A stretch of 64,000 bases of DNA, taken from NCBI GenBank assembly GCA_964586155.1, contig CAZPHC010000018.1, positions 1 through 64,000 of the forward strand. The letters run 5' to 3'. Below the pieces are notes generated by a model. It did not search any database, was not told the origin of the DNA, and saw only the letters and a program-made list of their open reading frames with translations. Position numbers and translations under genes: made by a program. Source of the DNA: SXNM01 sp964586155 (GTDB lineage Bacteria > Myxococcota_A > UBA9042). This document shows positions 36,516 through 43,214 of this stretch, piece after piece. The stretch's first letter is position 1, and every line of letters begins with the position of its first letter.

Positions 36516-36989
36516 CTACTTCGAGGTCAGCCGGGTGACGCCCTGCCAGTCGCCGGGCGGGGTCGCCAGGTGGGCCCGGGCCTCGGACAGCAGCCTCGAA
36601 GCGCCGGCGTCCTGCGGATGGTCGCGGACGATCGCCTCGAACGCCGCGATGGCCTCGGCGAAGCGGCCGTCGAAGAAGGCGGCGCGGGCCTGGTCGAAGG
36701 CGCCCAGCGCGGCGCGCTTGGCGGCCTGCAGGTCCGGCGGGTCGGCGTCCACCAGTTCGTAGAGGGTGGTCGGGGCCTCTCGCCCCTTGACCTGCACCCG
36801 GTCGAGCTCGCGCAAGGTGAAGCCGTGGTCCGGCCCCAGCGCCTCGACGGTCACGTCGGTCAGGACGCAGCGCGCACCATAGCGCTTGGTCAGGCCCTCG
36901 ACCCGCGACGCCAGGTTGACGCTGTCGCCGAGGACGGTGGCCGACAGACGGTCCTCCGGGCCGAGCGTGCCAAGGACCAGCGGGCCGGA
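36516..36989 (-). pseudogene. C-terminal remnant of a class III adenylate/guanylate cyclase
   Basis: The minus-strand frame reads SGPLVLGTLGPEDRLSATV, GDSVNLASRVEGLTKRYG, CVLTDVTVEALG and VKGREAPTTLYELV, the second half of a class III nucleotide cyclase domain with its metal/ATP region missing, followed by a TPR-like helical tail and a proper stop. The N-terminal half of the catalytic domain is absent: homology stops exactly where the second 38-bp direct repeat begins, and a stop codon lies about 40 bases further upstream. A short product from GTG 36854 is conceivable but could not be a cyclase. I read it as a broken gene. Confidence 0.8.
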
Positions 36990-37020
36990 ATTGCAGAGCG
37001 TCAGACGGTTCGCAGATTGG
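36983..37020. repeat. 38-bp direct repeat, copy 2
   Basis: This is the second copy of the repeat, 540 bases from copy 1, with one mismatch (A at 36990 for T at 36450). It forms the upstream break point of the cyclase remnant. Beyond it the base composition drops. Confidence 0.9.
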
Positions 37021-37042
37021 GCGCGTCACCGCGAAACCTGAC

Positions 37043-37393
37043 TCAACGACCATCCTCAGCCGAAACGCCATTGCCGTTGGCGTCCGGCAGGACCCCAGGC
37101 CGCAGCGCACAACGCCCGGCCGAGCAGAGCGGAACCGGGTCAACGCATGCGAGCATGGTGCAACCGCCAATCGGGAACGAACAACCCGCCGCAAAGTCAC
37201 GCTCTGCTCGCGCCAGGCAGTCTCTTCGCACGGCGACGGCCTGACCGCCATTGCAATGATCGCAGCACTCCGCTTCGAAGTACGTACACTCCTCGTCGGT
37301 CTCGCATCGGACCAGCTCATCAGGCAGCCCGCCGCAGCCGGCGATCAGCAGCAGGCCCAAGATGGACTCGAAGTGCTGTCCCAGCAACCGCAT
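37043..37393 (-). CDS. Small Cys-rich lipoprotein
   Basis: The gene encodes 116 residues. The signal MRLLGQHFESILGLLLIAGCGG ends in a lipobox. The mature part has about ten cysteines (CETDEEC, ECCDHC, GGCTMLAC, LCSAGRC), enough for several disulfides. The ATG at 37393 is preceded by GGGGG; a TTG at 37396 is possible. Codon composition is visibly less GC-rich than its neighbours, as expected for recently acquired DNA. Function unknown. Confidence 0.7.
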   Translation of the reverse strand: MRLLGQHFESILGLLLIAGCGGLPDELVRCETDEECTYFEAECCDHCNGGQAVAVRRDCLARAERDFAAGCSFPIGGCTMLACVDPVPLCSAGRCALRPGVLPDANGNGVSAEDGR

Positions 37394-37605
37394 CAAACCC
37401 CCAGTCTTTCGCTAGAGGACGCGACGCTTCGAAACCACGCGCGTCATTCTCGGACAACCGCCAAGGGCGTCCGTGGTCCTGCACAACGCTACACGCTCGC
37501 CCAACCCGGATCAACGACAAGCGTTCGCGGCCACGAAGGCGTCGGACTTGCCGCGAGCGACCCGACGCCATGCGCCCCCGGCACCGGGACTGCCGACGCC
37601 TGCCT
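37394..37605. other. Lower-GC intergenic stretch
   Basis: These 212 bases between two minus-strand lipoprotein genes hold no convincing ORF. The composition is less GC-rich than the window average and continuous with the small lipoprotein gene, suggesting they arrived together. The promoter for that gene should be here but no clear boxes were found. Confidence 0.45.
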
Positions 37606-39192
37606 TCACTGCGCGCAGATCGCCGCGACACAGACGCCGGGCTCGATGCTGCGGCGACACACCGCGCCGTCGACGCAGCTGAACAGACATGGCTCGCCCA
37701 GCGCCGGGGTCGCGACGCAGCGCAGCGTCCCGGCGCTGTCGGCGACGCAGGCGCGGCCCGGGCCGCATTCGTGACCGCCCGGGCATTCGCCGCCCAGGGC
37801 CGCGAACGCGTGGCAGACGGGCTGCGCGGCGCCGCCGGAGCCTCCGCTGTTGGCGCCGGCGTGGTCGCAGTAGCCCTGGGCGCAGATGAAGCTGTCGAGG
37901 CACGGCGAGCCGTTGGCCGGCGCGACGACGCAGCTGCCGCCTTTGCCGCTGGGCCCGGGCTTGGCGAAGTCGCAGCCGAAGCCCGCGGCGCAGTTGGCGT
38001 GTTTGACGCAATCGCTGCCGGCGGTGCCTGGCGGTTGGCAGGTGCCCTTGCCCTTCTGGAAGTCGAGGCAGACCAGCCCGGCGGCGCACGGCTCGATGCC
38101 CATCAGGCAGGGCGCGCCGGCGGCGGGCAGCGCCTTGCAGGTCCAGGTCGTGGCGTCGCAGCCCATCTCGGCGCCGCAGCTGCCGGGGCCCGGGCACGGC
38201 GCCCCCACCGGCAGCGCCGGCATGCACGCCGCGAGCGCCGGATCGCAGCGCAGGCCAGCGGCGCACTCCGCCGTCTGCTCGCAGGGCTGGCCGGCCGACG
38301 CCGCAGCGCCGCAGACGCCGACCAGGCGCTTGCCGACGCAGCGCGCGCCGGCGACACAATGCGGGTTGCCGAGGCAGGCCGTGCCGACCGGCACCTGGGC
38401 GATGCAGACCGCGTGGTCGGTGTCGCAGACGAGGCCCGGCCCGCAGTCCACCGGCAGCGTGCAGGGCTGGCCGAGTGCCGCGCCGGCCTCGCAGCGACCG
38501 TCGCTGGCACAGCGGCTGCCCTCGGCGCAATGGCCGTGGTCGCTGCACGCGGCGCCCGGGCCACGTGGCGCGCCGCAGGAGCCGGGGATCGCGGTGTTCG
38601 GCCCGAGCCCCGGCTGTCCGGGCAGGCAGCGCAGGCCGTCGGCGCAGGCGAGGTCGCTGGAGCAGGCGATGGCGTCGGTGGTGAAGACGACGCATTGCAG
38701 GCCCTTGCCGCTCTGGCGGCAGCGCCCCTGGCCGTCGGCGCAGGCGAGACCCTCGACCCCGGCCTGGCATGGCGCGCCGAGCGTGGCCGCCTCGACCAGC
38801 ACGGCACCGCAGCTGACGGCGACGGTCGTGGTGGCGGGCAGATCGCAGGCCGCTGCGGCGGTGGCCAGGTCCGCGACACAGGCGGCCAGCCGGGCATCGT
38901 CGACCCGCACGGTCTTGGCCTCGACGCCCGGCGCCACCGGATCGGTCGCCTTGGCACAGGCCGCGCGCTCCTTGCTGCGACAGGCCGCGGCTTCGCTGGC
39001 CGCAGCCGCCCCTTCGCAGCAGGCAGAGCGGCCCTTGCAGCGCTGCTCGGCGATCGTGTCGCAGAAGCGCTCCAGGTCGGCCGTGGCCTTGGCGGGATCT
39101 GGCTCGTCGCTGCAGCCGGCCAACGCGGCGAGCGCGAGCGCCAGGGCGGCGAGGGTCGCCGCCGTCGCGCCTGGGGTGTTGCCTGGGTGCAC
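37606..39192 (-). CDS. Cys-rich lipoprotein with repeated dickkopf-like segments
   Basis: The 528-residue protein has a lipobox LALAALAGCSDE and a helical N-terminal domain with paired cysteines. Then follow about ten repeats of roughly 35-40 residues of the form G-x-P/A-C-x(5-8)-C-x-x-G-x-x-C-x(3-8)-C (for example GQPCEQTAECAAGLRCDPALAAC). These resemble the disulfide-rich segments common in myxobacterial surface proteins. I chose the GTG at 39192 because GGAGG lies six bases upstream and the signal peptide begins there. Binding or structural role is likely; no enzyme motif is present. Confidence 0.78.
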   Translation of the reverse strand: MHPGNTPGATAATLAALALALAALAGCSDEPDPAKATADLERFCDTIAEQRCKGRSACCEGAAAASEAAACRSKERAACAKATDPVAPGVEAKTVRVDDARLAACVADLATAAAACDLPATTTVAVSCGAVLVEAATLGAPCQAGVEGLACADGQGRCRQSGKGLQCVVFTTDAIACSSDLACADGLRCLPGQPGLGPNTAIPGSCGAPRGPGAACSDHGHCAEGSRCASDGRCEAGAALGQPCTLPVDCGPGLVCDTDHAVCIAQVPVGTACLGNPHCVAGARCVGKRLVGVCGAAASAGQPCEQTAECAAGLRCDPALAACMPALPVGAPCPGPGSCGAEMGCDATTWTCKALPAAGAPCLMGIEPCAAGLVCLDFQKGKGTCQPPGTAGSDCVKHANCAAGFGCDFAKPGPSGKGGSCVVAPANGSPCLDSFICAQGYCDHAGANSGGSGGAAQPVCHAFAALGGECPGGHECGPGRACVADSAGTLRCVATPALGEPCLFSCVDGAVCRRSIEPGVCVAAICAQ

Positions 39193-39333
39193 GTTCGACC
39201 TCCGCGTCTCGCTGTCTCGCTCTCTCGCCGCCTGGACGTCTGGCCGTCTGGCCGTTTCGGCCTCTCGCCGCGGCCAAGCTAGCGCCTCGTGTCGCGCTTT
39301 GCCCGCTTTGTCGCGCAAGCGCAGCCAGATCCA

Positions 39334-39362
39334 CTGACGTCGACGCGATCGGGGCGTATCCT
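39334..39362 (+). promoter_or_regulatory. Possible promoter of the PLD-like gene
   Basis: CTGACG (39334-39339) and TATCCT (39357-39362) are separated by exactly 17 bases and match four of six consensus positions each. They lie about 65 bases before the ATG at 39429. Confidence 0.4.
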
Positions 39363-39428
39363 CGGGCTGCCAGCGCGGCCTGCCCGCCAATGTCCGTGGG
39401 CGCCGCCGCCCGCACAGCATGAGGTCCG

Positions 39429-40730
39429 ATGCCACCGCAGCCCTGCGCCCGATGCGTCCTGCTCCGCGCCGCCGCCGTCGCGGCCCTCGTCGTGCTCGCC
39501 GCCTGCGCCGGGCCCCAGGCCAGCACGCGGCCCGAGGTGGCGGCCAACGCCGAGGCTGCGACGCTGCAGCTCGGCCAGAGTGTGCCGCAGGGCACGACCT
39601 TCGGCCTGCCCCTGGCGGCAGACGCGGCCGGGCTCTGGGTCGCGGCAATCGACGCGGCGCGCGATCGCGTCGAGCTCGAGCACTTCTACGCGGTGGACCG
39701 CGATGGCGGCAGCCGCCTGACGCCGGTGCTCAACGCGCTGGCCCGGGCCGCCGAGCGCGGCGTGCGCGTCCGGGTGCTGCTCGACGCCGGATTCGCCCAT
39801 CGCTACGGAACGTTGCCAAAGGCGCTCGCCGCGATGCCGCACGCCGAGGTCCGCCTGCTCGACGGCAAGGCGACGTTCGGCGGCATCCAGCACGCCAAGC
39901 TGCTGCTGGTCGACGGCCGATGGGTCTTCGTCGGCAGCCAGAACTTCGACTGGCGCGCGATCGAGCACATCGTCGAGCTCGGGGTCGCGACCGACGCCCC
40001 CTGCGTGGTCCGGCCGATCGCCGCGCTCTTCGCCATGGATTGGGCGCTCGCCGGGGGCGCGACCAAGGACGCCGCGATGGAGCTTGGCCGCGAGGTCGGC
40101 GGCCCGGCGGCGCCCCGCTGCGGCGCCCGGCTGCTCGACGCGGCGGGCAAGAGCGCCGGCCCGACGGTGACCGTGCGCGCCATCGCCAGCCCCACCGGCT
40201 GGCTGCCCGACGCCGACCGCTGGGATCTGCCCGAGCTGGTGGCCGAGATCGCCGCGGCCAAGCGCAGCGTGCGCGTCAGCATGCTGTCGATGCACCGCAC
40301 CGAGCGCGACGGCAAGGAGCTCGCGGCGCTGGAAGAGGCGCTGGTCGCTGCCGCCGAGCGCGGCGTGCGGGTCGAGGTGCTGCTGGGCCAGTGGACGCGC
40401 GACAAGCCGGAACGGATGCAGGAGGCGCAGCGCCTCGCGGCCCGGCACGACAACCTCGCGGTGCGGCTGCTGGTGGTGCCGCCGGCGGCCGAGGGGCCGA
40501 TCCCCTTCGCCCGGGTGCTGCACGCCAAGGTCCTGGTGGTCGACGCCGAGCGCGCGTGGATCGGCACCAGCAACTGGGCGCACGGCTACTTCCACGCCAG
40601 CCGCAATGCCGGCGTGCTGATCCAGGGCGCGGCCGTGGCCGGGCCGCTCGACGCCTGGCTGCAGCGGCTGTGGGCGGTGGACGGCAACGATGCCCTCGCG
40701 ACGACCACGGACCGGCCGCCGACGCCGTGA
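39429..40730 (+). CDS. Phospholipase D-like (HKD) lipoprotein
   Basis: The 433-residue protein has a signal ending LVVLAACAG (lipobox). Two HKD half-sites follow: HAKLLLVDGRWVFVGSQNFD near 160 and HAKVLVVDAERAWIGTSNW near 375. Both have the His and Lys, so the paired active site is complete. The arrangement resembles cardiolipin synthase/PLD3-4-type enzymes that act on phosphodiesters, here presumably outside the inner membrane. GAGG just upstream supports the start. Substrate (phospholipid or nucleic acid) is not determined. Confidence 0.86.
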   Translation: MPPQPCARCVLLRAAAVAALVVLAACAGPQASTRPEVAANAEAATLQLGQSVPQGTTFGLPLAADAAGLWVAAIDAARDRVELEHFYAVDRDGGSRLTPVLNALARAAERGVRVRVLLDAGFAHRYGTLPKALAAMPHAEVRLLDGKATFGGIQHAKLLLVDGRWVFVGSQNFDWRAIEHIVELGVATDAPCVVRPIAALFAMDWALAGGATKDAAMELGREVGGPAAPRCGARLLDAAGKSAGPTVTVRAIASPTGWLPDADRWDLPELVAEIAAAKRSVRVSMLSMHRTERDGKELAALEEALVAAAERGVRVEVLLGQWTRDKPERMQEAQRLAARHDNLAVRLLVVPPAAEGPIPFARVLHAKVLVVDAERAWIGTSNWAHGYFHASRNAGVLIQGAAVAGPLDAWLQRLWAVDGNDALATTTDRPPTP

Positions 40731-40769
40731 GCCCGGCCGAGACCAGCACAAAGCCCACAGCGCACGCGG

Positions 40770-41717
40770 CTACGTCGCCAGATCTGCGAATTCCTGCAGC
40801 GCCCGCATCAGGCCTTGCAGCGTGCCGGCCTCGACCGCCGAGTGGCCAGCGTCGTCGATCAGCCAGAGCTTCGACCCCGGCCAGCCCCGGTGCAGCCGCC
40901 AGGCCGTCGAGGGCGGGCAGATCGCGTCGTAGCGGCCCTGGACGATCCAGCACGGCAGGTGCGCGATCCGCGGCAGGTCGGCGAAGAGCTGGTCGGGCTG
41001 GAACCACGAGTCGTGGACGAAGTAGTGCGCCTCGAGCCGCGCCAATTGCAGCGACAGGTGGTCGCTGACGTCGAGGTTGCTCGGCTCGGGGCGCAGGCGC
41101 GACGTCGCCATCTCCCAGCGCGTCCAGGCCCGGGCGGCCGCGATCTGCTGGCGCTTGGGGCCCGTCGTCAGGCGGCGGTGGTAGGCGTGCAGCACGTCGC
41201 CGCGCTCGTCCTCCCGCAGCGGCGCGACGAAGTCCTCCCACGCGTCAGGGAAGAGGTGGCGCGTGCCGTCCTGGTAGAACCAATGCATCTCGGGGGCGGT
41301 GGCGCAGAACACGCCGCGCAAGATCAGCCCGGTGACGCGCTGGGGGTGCGCCTGGGCATAGGCCAGGGCCAGCGTGCTGCCCCACGATCCGCCAAAGACC
41401 AGCCAGCGCTCGACGCCGATCAGCTCGCGCAGCCGCTCGATGTCGGCGACCAGGTCCCAGGTCGTATTGTCGCGCAGGTCGGCGTGCGGCGTGCTGCGGC
41501 CACAGCCGCGCTGGTCGAAGAGCAGCACGCGGTAGCGGCGGGGGTCGAAAAGGCGACGGTTCCAGGGCGCGCAGCCGCCGCCGGGGCCGCCGTGCAAGAA
41601 GACCACCGGGACGCCGTCGGCCGGGCCGACCTCCTCCCAATAGACCCGGTGCACCGTGGACACGGCCAGCATGCCGCTGCGGCTGGGCTCGACCTCGGGG
41701 AACAGGGCGATCGTCAT
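40770..41717 (-). CDS. pip: Proline iminopeptidase
   Basis: The 315-residue alpha/beta hydrolase of peptidase family S33 releases N-terminal proline. Diagnostic features are the oxyanion loop HGGPGGGCAPWNRRLFDP, YRVLLFDQRGCGRSTPHA, nucleophile elbow GGSWGSTLAL, acid in VQGRYDAICP and His in DDAGHSAVE. Length and motifs are standard. ATG 41717 has GGAG eight bases upstream. No signal peptide, so cytoplasmic. Confidence 0.94.
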   Translation of the reverse strand: MTIALFPEVEPSRSGMLAVSTVHRVYWEEVGPADGVPVVFLHGGPGGGCAPWNRRLFDPRRYRVLLFDQRGCGRSTPHADLRDNTTWDLVADIERLRELIGVERWLVFGGSWGSTLALAYAQAHPQRVTGLILRGVFCATAPEMHWFYQDGTRHLFPDAWEDFVAPLREDERGDVLHAYHRRLTTGPKRQQIAAARAWTRWEMATSRLRPEPSNLDVSDHLSLQLARLEAHYFVHDSWFQPDQLFADLPRIAHLPCWIVQGRYDAICPPSTAWRLHRGWPGSKLWLIDDAGHSAVEAGTLQGLMRALQEFADLAT

Positions 41718-41777
41718 CAGGGCGGCTCCGGATCGACGCGCCGCGAGGCGGTCACGCTGGCAGCGTACCCCGACTTC

Positions 41778-41844
41778 GCGCTGCGGCAACGTCCTCGCGC
41801 TGCGGCAACGTCCTCGCGCTGCGGCGACGTCCTAGCGCTGCGGC
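41778..41844. repeat. 19-bp tandem repeat at the end of the transglycosylase gene
   Basis: Three consecutive 19-base units begin at 41778, 41797 and 41816 (GCGCTGCGGCAACGTCCTC, the third with two changes). The third covers the stop codon of the lytic transglycosylase, so the array looks like a tandem duplication of that gene's last bases. It lies 60-130 bases upstream of pip. Confidence 0.85.
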
Positions 41845-42710
41845 AGGCGCGGGTTGCCGGCACCGCCGGGCCGCCGCAGGGCCCGCTGGCTGCGCTTTTC
41901 GGCCTGGGCCGCGCGCAGTCGCTCACGCCGCTCGGCCTGGGCCGCTTGTTGCTCGGCGCGCTTGGCGGCGCGGGCGGCAAGCAGCTCGGCGCGCTTGGCG
42001 GCGCGGGCGGCCAGGAGCTCCTGGCGCACAGCGTCGGCGCGGTTGCGCGCGATGTTGCGCTGCCATTGGCGCAGGCGCTTGAGGCCCTTCGGCGTGCCGG
42101 CGCAGCGCTGGACGCCGCCCTGCAGCGGGCCGCGGTTGATGCGCAGCCAGGCCAGGCGGTAGGCGTCGAGGTCGGTGCGCGCAGCGGCGCCGCAGATCTT
42201 GCGCAGACGACCGCCCTCCATGCCCGCACGCACCCGCTCGAGCAAGAAGCGCACGCTCGCGACGGGATCGGTGCGATCGACGCCGTACTTCTCGGTCCAG
42301 GGCCAGAGCTGGATCATGCCGACCGCGCGGCACGAGCCGTCCTTGCAGTCGCCGCGGCTGGCAGCGCGGTAGCCGGTCTCGATGCAGGCCTTGGCCAGGG
42401 TCATGCCGCGGTAGGCCTCGGGCACGCCGTGCTGACGCTCGAGCTCCAGCAGCTGCGCGAGCAGCGCGGTGTCGACCTCGCCGCGGTGCTTGCTGCCGAC
42501 GCTGCGGCAGGCGTGCACAGCCTGGTGCAGCAGCTCCTCGTCGGACGGCGGCTGGGCCGGCGCGCGGGCGCTGGCGGTCGACGCCCAGCCGAGCGCGCAC
42601 GCGACCACCAGGACGCCGAGACGCAGCGGCGCCCGACGTGCCGTGGTCGAAGGCACCGATCTCCGCGAGACCACGGCGACCTCGAGATCGATTTGCACAG
42701 GCTCAGACAT
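41832..42710 (-). CDS. Lytic transglycosylase-like protein (SLT fold)
   Basis: The 292-residue protein has a long N-terminus with a hydrophobic signal (LRLGVLVVACALGWASTASA). An SLT-type domain follows, with the catalytic Glu in KACIETGYR and the family GMIQLWPW (GLMQLMP in relatives). It should cut glycan strands of peptidoglycan. The C-terminal third is basic and helical with repeated ELLAARAAKRA units, perhaps a wall- or nucleic-acid-binding tail. The disulfide-forming cysteines around GDCKDGSC are unusual. GGAG five bases upstream supports ATG 42710. Confidence 0.83.
   Translation of the reverse strand: MSEPVQIDLEVAVVSRRSVPSTTARRAPLRLGVLVVACALGWASTASARAPAQPPSDEELLHQAVHACRSVGSKHRGEVDTALLAQLLELERQHGVPEAYRGMTLAKACIETGYRAASRGDCKDGSCRAVGMIQLWPWTEKYGVDRTDPVASVRFLLERVRAGMEGGRLRKICGAAARTDLDAYRLAWLRINRGPLQGGVQRCAGTPKGLKRLRQWQRNIARNRADAVRQELLAARAAKRAELLAARAAKRAEQQAAQAERRERLRAAQAEKRSQRALRRPGGAGNPRLPQR
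41950..42025 (-). repeat. 33-bp in-frame repeat (ELLAARAAKRA)
   Basis: Two near-identical 33-base units encode ELLAARAAKRA in the basic tail of the lytic transglycosylase. A third, diverged copy reads EQQAAQAERRE. Confidence 0.75.
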
Positions 42711-43214
42711 ACGGACTCCATCGCGCCGCCGAGGGGGACCGGGCGGCAGGATCCGATCTCCTAGATCCGATCGCGATCGGATCGCAAGCCACCGGATTTG
42801 CAACCGGTCCGGCGATCGTTCGTGATCGTGCCCACGATCGGCCCGCAGGCTCGCGATCGACCCCCCTCGATCGGCCCGCCGGACCGGGCAGGCGCTCCCT
42901 GCCCCGGGCGAGGCGCTTGCTGGCGACCCGATCTCGAACCTTGCGGATTTCTTGAGACAACTCCGAACGCCTCGGACGCCGACCCCGCGATCGCGGCCGA
43001 ATCGCGACGATTCCATTGCCATCTCGAACGGTTGGACCGCGAGTCACGCCGCGCCCGACCGGGGTCGACACAGTTCTTCTCGCATGACGACGCGTGCATC
43101 GCTGCACGCAGCCGACCGGGGCGCGCGCCTTTCACGGTCAGGGGCTCGCCGGCATCCTATCGTGAGCGGGCCTGCGCCTGGCGCGCGGACCTGCACCGCA
43201 CGAGGACTCCGACC
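42711..43214. other. Large divergent intergenic region, GATC-rich
   Basis: These 504 bases separate the transglycosylase and the Ig-like lipoprotein. The first 170 bases are crowded with GATC/CGATCG sites, including a 20-bp perfect palindrome, and CGATCGGCCCGC occurs twice (42835 and 42868). The rest is less repetitive. The frame of the Ig-like gene is open back to 42798, but that stretch is Arg/Pro-rich and not protein-like, so I treat it as non-coding. No clear sigma70 promoter was found. Confidence 0.6.
42764..42783. promoter_or_regulatory. 20-bp perfect palindrome (GATCCGATCGCGATCGGATC)
   Basis: The sequence is identical to its reverse complement over 20 bases. It lies 54 bases upstream of the transglycosylase start, and a GATCCGATC-like half repeats just upstream. 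This is the size and symmetry of a dimeric regulator site, but it could also reflect an over-represented CGATCG motif in this genome. Confidence 0.6.

Noticed and set aside
36436..37320. A 294-residue minus open frame across the cyclase scar
   Set aside because: It is a shadow in another frame; the cyclase motifs read in the frame ending at 36516 and the lipoprotein in the frame ending at 37043.
42764..42783. Replication origin suggested by GATC-rich palindrome
   Set aside because: No DnaA-box cluster, AT-rich unwinding region or dnaA/dnaN/parAB neighbours were seen.
42798..43214. An upstream in-frame extension of the Ig-like lipoprotein gene
   Set aside because: The extension is Arg/Pro-rich without domain character and would bury the signal peptide; ATG 43215 has a ribosome site and gives a correct lipobox position.
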